NCBI GenBank assembly: GCA_016278415.1
Contig: JADQBV010000153.1
Coordinates: 1 to 6,144 of the forward strand
DNA length: 6,144 nt
Origin: Halanaerobiales bacterium
GTDB taxonomy: Bacteria; Bacillota_F; Halanaerobiia; Halanaerobiales; DTU029
Direction of reading: 5' to 3'
In this document: piece after piece, positions 1-5,301 of the stretch
Numbering within the stretch: the first letter of the stretch is position 1
How the letters are laid out: each line of letters starts with the position of its first letter
The notes under the pieces: generated by a model
The model's database searches: none
What the model was told of the DNA's origin: nothing
The model's input: the letters and a program-made list of their open reading frames with translations, nothing else
Program-made: the position numbers and the translations under genes

Positions 1-133
1 CAGTCTCTTCTGCTGTAAGGCCTGCCCACCCCACTTTTTTTATTTTATCAACTAAGCCTAATTCTTCTGCAACTTCTATTTTTAGCATTAAAAGAGTAAA
101 ATCGTCTGTTTTCTTCTCCTTTTTGGACATCAT
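1..133 (-). CDS. Small acid-soluble spore protein, alpha/beta type (partial, N-terminal part)
   Basis: Only the first 44 codons are in the window; the 3' end runs off the left edge. The translation begins MMSKKEKKTDDFTLLML, followed by KIEVAEELGL and VGWAGLTAEET. The E-V/I-A-E-E-LG block followed by a G-W-x-G-L-T-x-x-E/T segment is the pattern of clostridial alpha/beta-type SASPs, which coat and protect DNA in the dormant spore. In this family the germination protease GPR cleaves after the Glu of the (E)(I/F/V)A block, here Glu20-Val21. Two adjacent ATG codons (131-133 and 128-130) could start it; a run of five G on the coding strand at 140-144 lies 6 nt before the first and 9 nt before the second, so both are possible. 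Family members are normally about 60-90 residues long, so roughly half is missing. A sigma-G promoter is expected, but I could not find a convincing one. Confidence 0.82.
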   Translation of the reverse strand, partial: MMSKKEKKTDDFTLLMLKIEVAEELGLVDKIKKVGWAGLTAEET

Positions 134-192
134 TCTTTACCCCCATAAATCTTTATTACTTCTTATACTGAATCATTAGTAAAGTTAGTAAG

Positions 193-216
193 ACCTTCAC
201 TTAAACAAGTGAAGGT
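193..216 (-). terminator. Hairpin downstream of the coiled-coil protein gene
   Basis: A perfect 10-bp stem (ACCTTCACTT pairing with AAGTGAAGGT) closes a 4-nt loop. It starts 15 nt after the stop codon of the 232-771 gene and separates it from the spore protein gene. On the minus strand the sequence after the stem is CTTACTAACTTT, only moderately T-rich; the better T tract (TATTTTGT) is on the plus side, where I see no gene to terminate. A terminator for the upstream minus-strand gene is the simplest reading. Confidence 0.55.
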
Positions 217-231
217 TATTTTGTATCAAAG

Positions 232-771
232 TTAAGTTGTATCATTGTCATTTCTATCATTATTAGTATTATTAGTAGTAGTATTATTATTAGTAGTATT
301 AGTAATATTAATATTATTATTACCTTTTTCATTTGAACCATCTTTTTTTAATTTTTCATCTTCTACAAGTTTTTTGTTTTTTATACTTCGGGCCCTATTA
401 TTCATTAGTATCATTATTATATCCTTTACTTCATCTGCTGATTCCTTTACTTCTGCTATTATATTGCTTCTGGTTTTTTCTAACTCATTACTATTATCAT
501 TTACAATCAATGTGAGTTTATCCATTTCTCTACTACTTTTATCAAGTTTACTTATCATATCCTTATAAACTCCATAGTCGATTCTATCTAATTTAGACTT
601 TATTGATTTCAAATCATCTTCATGTTTATTCCATCCCTGCTTAAAATCTTTCAGTCTCTCATTTATATTCCATAATAGCCATCCCATATATCCAAAAACC
701 CCCATAACAAGGGCTGAAAAGATCGTGCCAGAATTACCCATTAATACTTTTATGATAAATTGATATAACAT
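232..771 (-). CDS. Membrane-anchored coiled-coil protein with Asn/Thr-rich tail, unknown function
   Basis: I do not recognise this 179-residue protein. The frame is open 19 codons further upstream to a GTG at 828 with no ribosome binding site, whereas the ATG at 771 has a strong G-rich site 5 nt before it, so I start there. Visible parts: a short amphipathic start (MLYQFIIKVL), one hydrophobic segment at about residues 14-35 (Gly-rich, ending in WLLWNI), a charged heptad-like helical region at about 36-125 that probably forms a coiled coil, a Lys/Glu-rich hinge at about 126-150, and a tail at 151-179 made almost only of Asn, Thr and Asp. With Lys/Arg-rich sequence after the hydrophobic segment, most of the protein probably lies in the cytoplasm. 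It resembles in outline, but not in sequence, small phage or bacteriocin membrane proteins. It follows the pullulanase gene by 86 nt and may have its own promoter. No functional claim is justified. Confidence 0.75.
   Translation of the reverse strand: MLYQFIIKVLMGNSGTIFSALVMGVFGYMGWLLWNINERLKDFKQGWNKHEDDLKSIKSKLDRIDYGVYKDMISKLDKSSREMDKLTLIVNDNSNELEKTRSNIIAEVKESADEVKDIIMILMNNRARSIKNKKLVEDEKLKKDGSNEKGNNNINITNTTNNNTTTNNTNNDRNDNDTT
259..321 (-). repeat. Trinucleotide-type low-complexity tract (AAT/ACT codons)
   Basis: Twenty-one consecutive codons of the coiled-coil protein gene are AAT, ACT or ATT in the coding strand, giving a tail of Asn and Thr with two Ile. At DNA level it is an imperfect A-N-T trinucleotide array. 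Slippage here would change tail length in steps of one residue without shifting the frame. The mirror-image plus-strand frame is an artificial hydrophobic Leu/Val run. Confidence 0.8.
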
Positions 772-776
772 ATAAT

Positions 777-786
777 CCCCCCCTCT
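777..786 (-). promoter_or_regulatory. Ribosome binding site deciding the start at 771
   Basis: The coding strand reads AGAGGGGGGG and then ATTAT before the ATG. The purine-rich block can pair with the 16S anti-Shine-Dalgarno sequence (partly by G-U pairs) at 5-nt spacing. The upstream in-frame GTG at 828 lacks any such block. A run of seven G is unusual in this AT-rich context. Confidence 0.7.
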
Positions 787-817
787 TGAAGGAAGAAAAA
801 GCACTAATACATATATC

Positions 818-848
818 ATTTTATGCACTTAAAATATATATGTGTTAA
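818..848 (-). promoter_or_regulatory. Candidate promoter for the coiled-coil protein gene
   Basis: On the minus strand TTAACA (843-848, five of six matches to the sigma-A -35) is followed after 17 nt by CATAAA (820-825, four of six matches to the -10). The same -10 region reads CATAAAAT (818-825), seven of eight matches to the sigma-E -10 form CATACAMT, but I see no proper sigma-E -35 at 13-14 nt. It lies just past the pullulanase stop codon. The local A+T content makes chance matches likely. Confidence 0.35.
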
Positions 849-857
849 AAGGAGGAT

Positions 858-2801
858 TTAATTATGATATAAAACCATTAAACTTATTGGAGATAACTGA
901 ATTTTATTTGAAGAAATTGTATATAATAGTTCATTTCCGGCTCGCTGATCATCTGCCACAACATTCCAATTGCCGTCAAAAGGGAGATTAAAAGACATAG
1001 ATTCCCTATTGGGATTATAAAAAACCACAATATTTTTCCAAATATCATCATTGGCATATTCACCTAGAGAAAATCCTACAGTATTATATGGGGTATCCAG
1101 AAAGTTTAGACACTCTCTGATTTGTTGGGCATTAGATAGACGAAAAGCCGGGTGCTCTTTTCTTATAGCGATTAATCCTTTATAGTAGGAAAATGTATTA
1201 TAATATTGACTCTTGCGCTCCCATTTTATCTGATTAATTTTATCACCAGCGTTATAACTATTATGATTCCCAAATTTTGTCCTTAATATTTCTTCCCCTC
1301 CATGTAGAAAAGGAATACCTTGTGATGTATAAATAATTGCCTGGGCTAATCTATCCATCTTTATTCTAACATCTTCACTATCATGCATATTTGACTTATG
1401 AAGCTTATCCCATAGAGTGAGATTGTCATGTGAAGATACATAATTTACAGTTTCCCAGGGTTCTAATGCAAAATCCTTTATTTCATTATTATAAGAAATT
1501 GCCCCTACAACCCCTCTTTTAATATTTTCCGTCTGGTGGTGTGCACCAGATACAAACCCTAATGCCTGCCCATCATTATCCCCTTTAATAGCATTTCTGA
1601 AAAAATCATTAAATACTGCTATATTCATACCTTTTTGAGCCCCTTTATTCATTTGCTGCTCATGGGCTAATGGAGACAATCCCCCCATCCATGGTTCACC
1701 ATATATTAGGATTGATGAGTCTATGGAATGGAGTGTCTGTTCTACTTGTTGCATAGTTTCTTTATCATGTAAGGCCATTAAGTCAAATCTAAATCCATCA
1801 ATATGGTATTCTTCGGCCCAATATTTCACAGAATCAATAATGAATTTTCTCACCATAGGTTTTTCTGAGGCCAATTCATTTCCAGTACCAGAGCCATTAG
1901 AATAGTTTCCATATAAATCTATACGATAATAATACTTTGGAATTATTTGATTAAATGGTGAATTATCAGTGTGATAAGTATGATTATAGACAACATCCAT
2001 TATGACTCCAAACCCATGATCATGAAGTGATTTTACCATTTGTTTAAACTCTCGTATTCTTGTATCATCAGAGGGATTAGATGAATAAGAACCCTCAGGG
2101 ACATTGTAAAAGTATGGATCATATCCCCAATTATATTCCTCTCCAGAGTTGTCATCAACAGTTGCATAGTCAAAAACAGGTTGTAAATGAATATGAGTAA
2201 TACCCAATTCTTTCAAATGATCAAGTCCGGTCTTCTCCCCACTTGTATTAACAGTATCAGTTTCGGTGAAGGCTAGGTATTTATTTTTATTTTTTATACC
2301 AGATTCCTCAGATGAAGAGAAGTCACGAACATGGACCTCATAAATTATTGCATCCTGGGGCCTTTTCAACAAAGGTCTTTTATCCTCTGCCCAATCTGGA
2401 GGGTTTGTTCTATCAAGATCAACTATAAGACCAAGCTTACTATTTGTTCCCAGTCCCTTTGTGTAAGGATCTATGGCTTTATGAATATTACCTTTTATAT
2501 TTATCTGATATATATGATACATGCCCAGCAAATCTTTGTTAATTTCAACAACCCAGGTACCAGTATCTCTTTTAATCATTTCAACCTTCATCATTGGATC
2601 TGTATCATTATCATCTTCGTATATTAAAACTGATATTTTATCAGCTGTAGGTGCCCAAACTCGAAATGAAGTTTTGTTAGGTGAATAGTTAACACCAAGG
2701 TCCTCAGCAAAATAATAACGCTGACATTCCACTGCCTGTTCTTTTGCCATTTCCATATCCAATTCTTTTAAATATTTAATATAATCTAATTTATTATCCA
2801 T
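858..2801 (-). CDS. pulA: Type I pullulanase (alpha-1,6-glucan debranching enzyme), cytoplasmic
   Basis: A complete 647-residue GH13 enzyme that hydrolyses alpha-1,6 branch points in pullulan, limit dextrins and glycogen. An N-terminal CBM48-like beta domain (about 40-130, with SFRVWAPTADKISVLIY) precedes the catalytic barrel. The type I pullulanase signature YNWGYDP is at 223-229. GH13 regions: I, DVVYNH at 269-274; II, DGFRFD at 335-340 with the nucleophile Asp340; III, YGEPW at 367-371 with acid/base Glu369; IV, VSSHDN at 455-460 with the transition-state Asp459. A C-terminal beta domain ends the protein. All catalytic residues are intact. There is no signal peptide, S-layer or membrane segment, so it should act in the cytoplasm on stored or imported glucans, like AmyX-type pullulanases. 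The coding strand has AGGGA about 8-9 nt before the ATG. The 99-nt gap after the kinase shows no hairpin and no good promoter, so read-through from the kinase is possible. No other glycogen or maltodextrin genes are visible here. Confidence 0.95.
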   Translation of the reverse strand: MDNKLDYIKYLKELDMEMAKEQAVECQRYYFAEDLGVNYSPNKTSFRVWAPTADKISVLIYEDDNDTDPMMKVEMIKRDTGTWVVEINKDLLGMYHIYQINIKGNIHKAIDPYTKGLGTNSKLGLIVDLDRTNPPDWAEDKRPLLKRPQDAIIYEVHVRDFSSSEESGIKNKNKYLAFTETDTVNTSGEKTGLDHLKELGITHIHLQPVFDYATVDDNSGEEYNWGYDPYFYNVPEGSYSSNPSDDTRIREFKQMVKSLHDHGFGVIMDVVYNHTYHTDNSPFNQIIPKYYYRIDLYGNYSNGSGTGNELASEKPMVRKFIIDSVKYWAEEYHIDGFRFDLMALHDKETMQQVEQTLHSIDSSILIYGEPWMGGLSPLAHEQQMNKGAQKGMNIAVFNDFFRNAIKGDNDGQALGFVSGAHHQTENIKRGVVGAISYNNEIKDFALEPWETVNYVSSHDNLTLWDKLHKSNMHDSEDVRIKMDRLAQAIIYTSQGIPFLHGGEEILRTKFGNHNSYNAGDKINQIKWERKSQYYNTFSYYKGLIAIRKEHPAFRLSNAQQIRECLNFLDTPYNTVGFSLGEYANDDIWKNIVVFYNPNRESMSFNLPFDGNWNVVADDQRAGNELLYTISSNKIQLSPISLMVLYHN

Positions 2802-2900
2802 ATAACCATTCCCTAGTCTTTTATCTTTCTCAAGTCTTAGTCTATCTCATAAGTTCTAAAATAATACAATCTACATATATAGCTCACATAATCTATTTAC

Positions 2901-4499
2901 TTAGCCGTTATAGATATCAGAAAATTCTATATCCACCTTATTAGTAAATTCCTCTACTAAATCTGTATCACTACTATCGTAAAGGTCGTCTACATTTATC
3001 GGTAGTTCTATTATAAATTCACTCCCCTTACCATATTCGCTCTCAACTCTAATATTCCCCCCATGCATATCTACCAAACACTTAGTTATAGAGAGACCAA
3101 TCCCACTGCCTTCAGTCTCCCGCGAAAAAGATTCATCAACTTGGCGAAACTGTTCAAAAATTAATTCTTGTTTTTCTTTTTTTATACCTATTCCTGTATC
3201 TTTAACAGATATTATAACCTTATCAAGGGCTTCGCGAACTGTAAGAGTAATAGAATCTTTCTTATTTGTAAATTTAATTGCATTTGAAAGTAAATTAAGC
3301 ATTATCCTCTCAATGTTTAAGGGATCACAGGTTACCTCTTTTAACTTTATTTCAGATTTAAATTTAAAATCCCTTTCATTATCTTCCATATATAGTTCCA
3401 CTGATTCCGCTATATCTCTTAAAAGCATTACGATATCACATTTCTTCATGTTTAAAGTATAGTCATCTATATCCATTTTGGTAAGGTCTATTAGATTATA
3501 TACCAGCCTTAATAAGCGATTACCATTCTGCTTAATAATATTTAAATAAGTATTTATTCTTTCATCATCATTATTATTTTTTTTATTATATGCTTCCATC
3601 ATATGTAAAGAAGAAAAAATAAGATTCAAAGGTGTCTTAAATTCATGAGATACATTTGTAAAGAATTTATTTTTAAGTTTGTTAAATTCTAATTCTTCCC
3701 GATTCAGTCTTATTTCTTCTCGTTGCTCCCTAATCATTTCTTCTGCAGTTCTTTTAGCACTAATATCCTCGATATATGTTAAGATATAATTTGAATTTAC
3801 TTCGTTATTAGTTAGCGTACTATGAAACTTAACCCAAATATAATCCCCATTTAACTTTCGTAGCCTTTTCTCAATATTGAAATTTTTAATCTTTTTACTT
3901 TGAAGTATATTTAACATATACTTTATCTTATTCATATCTTCCGGATGAGTGATATCAAATAAGTTAATTGCTATTAATTCATCTTTGCTGTAACCTAGCA
4001 TTTCGCAAATTTGATCATTAAACATAATTAACTTACCATTTTTGTCTAATAATATAATCCCGCTATTTGATTCCTGAAAATTCATTAATAAAAACTCTTC
4101 ACTAGCATTTAAGTTATCTATAGTTATATCAAGAGCTCTCTTGAGACGTTCCTGTTCTGTAATGTCGTTGGCAGTACAAATAACATCGATTACAGAACCA
4201 TCTGCTGATAATTTCGGAACTTTGCTTATTGATAACAATCTTTCCTCACCCTGATAGTTGCTAATCCATTTCTCTGTACTAATTTGTCTTTTTTGCTTAA
4301 AAACCAATTTATTATAATTATCAAAAATTAATTCCTTTTCTTGCCTAGAAAAGCGATACTCGTTATCTTTATTATTGTAATACTCTTTCTCTTTCCCAAA
4401 GAAATTAGCTAATGACTTATTTACATAGGATAAAGTATTTTCTGTTTTTAAACTCCAGACCATTACATCAATTTCATCAATCAAAAAATAATTACCCAT
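2901..4499 (-). CDS. Soluble PAS-domain sensor histidine kinase, candidate sporulation kinase
   Basis: A 532-residue kinase that autophosphorylates on His and passes phosphate to a response regulator. Domains in order: PAS fold at about 5-120 ending in the PAC-type DITEQERLK; second PAS at about 135-250 (SGIILLDKNGKLIMFND ... YIEDISAKR); a short helical linker at 250-275; the HisKA dimerisation helix with SHEFKTP at 284-290 and phospho-acceptor His285; and a HATPase_c domain with N box (Asn402 and Asn406 in LNLLSNAIKF), G1 box DTGIGI at 434-439, F box around FEQFRQ (448-453) and G2 box GSGIGLS at 464-470. A short acidic tail follows about residue 500. No membrane segment is present, so the signal sensed is intracellular. 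The ATG has AGGTGA 7 nt upstream. No response regulator is adjacent: it is an orphan kinase. With a sigma-H-type promoter in front and a spore-forming host, a KinA-like role feeding Spo0F or Spo0A is plausible but inferred. Confidence 0.93.
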   Translation of the reverse strand: MGNYFLIDEIDVMVWSLKTENTLSYVNKSLANFFGKEKEYYNNKDNEYRFSRQEKELIFDNYNKLVFKQKRQISTEKWISNYQGEERLLSISKVPKLSADGSVIDVICTANDITEQERLKRALDITIDNLNASEEFLLMNFQESNSGIILLDKNGKLIMFNDQICEMLGYSKDELIAINLFDITHPEDMNKIKYMLNILQSKKIKNFNIEKRLRKLNGDYIWVKFHSTLTNNEVNSNYILTYIEDISAKRTAEEMIREQREEIRLNREELEFNKLKNKFFTNVSHEFKTPLNLIFSSLHMMEAYNKKNNNDDERINTYLNIIKQNGNRLLRLVYNLIDLTKMDIDDYTLNMKKCDIVMLLRDIAESVELYMEDNERDFKFKSEIKLKEVTCDPLNIERIMLNLLSNAIKFTNKKDSITLTVREALDKVIISVKDTGIGIKKEKQELIFEQFRQVDESFSRETEGSGIGLSITKCLVDMHGGNIRVESEYGKGSEFIIELPINVDDLYDSSDTDLVEEFTNKVDIEFSDIYNG

Positions 4500-4534
4500 A
4501 ATAATATCACCTGACTTCTTTATTTGATTTTTTT

Positions 4535-4552
4535 CACTTATAACACTTATAA
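4535..4552 (-). repeat. Perfect tandem 9-bp direct repeat upstream of the kinase
   Basis: On the minus strand TTATAAGTG occurs twice back to back (4544-4552 and 4535-4543). The first copy overlaps the end of the predicted sigma-H -10 element and the second covers the expected transcription start. The spacing of 9 bp is close to one helical turn, so it could be a dimer-binding operator or simply an AT-rich duplication. Confidence 0.75.
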
Positions 4553-4578
4553 TTCTCTATAAAAATAGCATATCCTTC
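4550..4578 (-). promoter_or_regulatory. Candidate sigma-H (Spo0H) promoter of the histidine kinase gene
   Basis: The minus strand reads GAAGGATAT (4570-4578), then 11 nt, then AGAGAATTA (4550-4558). These fit the Bacillus sigma-H consensus RnAGGAwww, 11-12 nt, RnnGAATww at every fixed position. The 14-nt distance from AGGATAT to GAAT is the same as in the known spoVG promoter as I recall it. Transcription would begin near 4543, giving a leader of about 44 nt before the ATG at 4499. No good sigma-A promoter was found in the same gap. Confidence 0.6.
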
Positions 4579-4643
4579 CTAATATACATAATTTTTTGTC
4601 TATTATGTCATATATATTATAAATTTTGTATTATCTAATAGGA

Positions 4644-4677
4644 AAACCGCATCTCTAGGAAAATAGAAATGCGGTTT
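4644..4677 (-). terminator. Rho-independent terminator of the ParB-like gene
   Basis: A 9-bp perfect stem (AAACCGCAT pairing with ATGCGGTTT), extended after one mismatch by three more pairs (TCT with AGA), closes an 8-nt loop. On the minus strand the stem is followed by TCCTATTAG, with the stem itself ending in GGTTT, so the T run is short. It is the most GC-rich block of the gap, 44 nt after the ParB-like stop codon, and separates that gene from the kinase promoter. Confidence 0.7.
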
Positions 4678-4721
4678 AATATTCTTAAATATAAGTTTAC
4701 ATATTATATTTATAGTTGATT

Positions 4722-5078
4722 TTAATGATAATTATATTCTATTACTTCTGCATCAAGAAAATCTTTACCTATTTCTTTACTGGCCTCTACACGATGATGT
4801 CCATCTAAGATAAAATATTCTTCATCAACATCATAAACCTGTATAGCTGGCAGAAAGTCCATTTTTTCAAGGGCATTCTTTATACCCTTATATCTGTGTG
4901 ATTCTTTGTCAACAGAAATGGTATTATCTTTTTGACAACGGTCCACACTACCTACGATTTTATTTACATCGATAGGTTTTGTACCTTTGTAACTCCTTGA
5001 TTTAAGTTTTCGACCTTCTACTACTTCGTCAAAACACTTATACCGCTGTTTTTTAAACATGGTTAAGACATTTAACAT
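4722..5078 (-). CDS. Stand-alone ParB/sulfiredoxin-fold domain protein
   Basis: A 118-residue protein made of little more than a ParB N-terminal-like domain. The first 30 residues are basic and variable. PIDVNKIVGSVDRC (35-48) is the opening beta strand and loop typical of ParB-like proteins with an IVGSV motif. A central helix (about 62-73), a strand around LPAIQVYDVDEEYFILDG (76-93), and the diagnostic DGHHR at 92-96 followed by VEASKEIG complete the fold. In this superfamily the equivalent G-x-x-R region binds nucleotide: CTP in ParB/Spo0J, ATP in sulfiredoxin and ADP in the archaeal free-serine kinase SerK. There is no helix-turn-helix and no dimerisation domain, so it is not a chromosome-partitioning Spo0J. 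AGGGG lies 7 nt before the ATG; a second ATG at codon 7 has no comparable site. It appears to be a single-gene transcript with its own promoter and terminator. Substrate and role are unknown. Confidence 0.85.
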   Translation of the reverse strand: MLNVLTMFKKQRYKCFDEVVEGRKLKSRSYKGTKPIDVNKIVGSVDRCQKDNTISVDKESHRYKGIKNALEKMDFLPAIQVYDVDEEYFILDGHHRVEASKEIGKDFLDAEVIEYNYH

Positions 5079-5099
5079 ATTACCACCCCTTATTAAAAA

Positions 5100-5135
5100 A
5101 TTATAGTCTTATAGGTGTTATTTTTAATCTATAAT
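5100..5135 (-). other. AT-rich inverted repeat followed by a T run in the ParB-like leader
   Basis: On the minus strand ATTATAG (5129-5135) can pair with CTATAAT (5100-5106), which is followed directly by five T (5095-5099), a terminator-like layout 17 nt before the ATG. The same ATTATAG can instead pair through six bases with CTATAA at 5109-5114. The stems contain one G-C pair each and loops of 14-22 nt, so they would be weak, and such repeats arise easily by chance at this base composition. Confidence 0.3.
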
Positions 5136-5139
5136 ATTT

Positions 5140-5197
5140 GATTCAATGTCCTTTTTATTTTCTCTTATTGTCTTATTTGTCTTTTGACATTGATATC
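5140..5197 (-). repeat. Inverted repeat around a purine-rich loop, with a tiny ORF
   Basis: Plus-strand GATTCAATGTC (5140-5150) pairs with GACATTGATATC (5186-5197): eight perfect pairs, then three more after a one-base bulge, around a 35-nt loop. In the transcript the loop is almost entirely purine (A/G) with GACAA repeats. The 5' arm contains an ATG (5188-5190) preceded by AAGGA at 5-nt spacing, which opens a five-codon ORF (MSKDK, stop at 5173-5175). The whole element lies inside the predicted leader of the ParB-like gene. Confidence 0.5.
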
Positions 5198-5236
5198 CTT
5201 ATATAATTATTATAGATTATTTCTTATAACAATTAG

Positions 5237-5265
5237 ATTATACGCTATATCCATACTAAAATCAA
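5237..5265 (-). promoter_or_regulatory. Sigma-A-type promoter for the ParB-like gene
   Basis: On the minus strand TTGATT (5260-5265, four of six consensus -35 positions) is followed by exactly 17 nt and then TATAAT (5237-5242, perfect -10). The start would be near 5230, leaving about 150 nt of untranslated leader before the ATG at 5078. The -35 lies inside a weak hairpin (TACTAAA 5254-5260 with TTTAGTA 5271-5277) which has no T tract and is not a good terminator for the protease gene upstream. Confidence 0.65.
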
Positions 5266-5301
5266 GTGTATTTAGTAAAATATTGAAAAAGTACATGTAT
5301 A

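Noticed and set aside
134..192. Sigma-G promoter for the spore protein gene (CTTACTA at 186-192 resembles the -10 CATACTA)
   Set aside because: No TGMATA-like -35 is found at 17-18 nt; that position falls inside the hairpin at 193-216. The match is not sufficient to report as a feature.
245..568. Plus-strand open frame with a Leu/Val/Ile-rich, membrane-like translation
   Set aside because: It is the antisense of the Asn/Thr repeat and coiled-coil coding region; reversing AAT/ACT codons gives ATT/AGT-type hydrophobic runs. No ribosome binding site supports it.
772..828. Longer N-terminus for the coiled-coil protein starting at the GTG at 828
   Set aside because: No ribosome binding site precedes that GTG, and the start at 771 has a very strong one. 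The extra residues would also overlap the candidate promoter -10.
850..872. Strong plus-strand Shine-Dalgarno (AAAGGAGGA) followed by ATG
   Set aside because: The ATG is followed by one codon and a TAA stop, so it encodes only two residues. It lies at the pullulanase stop codon and is most likely chance.
2331..2627. Plus-strand open frame of about 98 codons inside the pullulanase gene
   Set aside because: It is an antisense shadow within a region coding for conserved pullulanase sequence; it has Cys/Ile/Tyr-rich random composition and no family resemblance.
4722..5078. Chromosome-partitioning protein ParB/Spo0J
   Set aside because: Only the N-terminal fold is present, without helix-turn-helix or dimerisation domain, and there is no parA/soj neighbour or parS-like site noticed.
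5254..5277. Hairpin TACTAAA/TTTAGTA as terminator of the protease gene
   Set aside because: The stem is seven A/T-rich pairs with a 10-nt loop and no T tract on the minus strand, and it overlaps the -35 of the next promoter.
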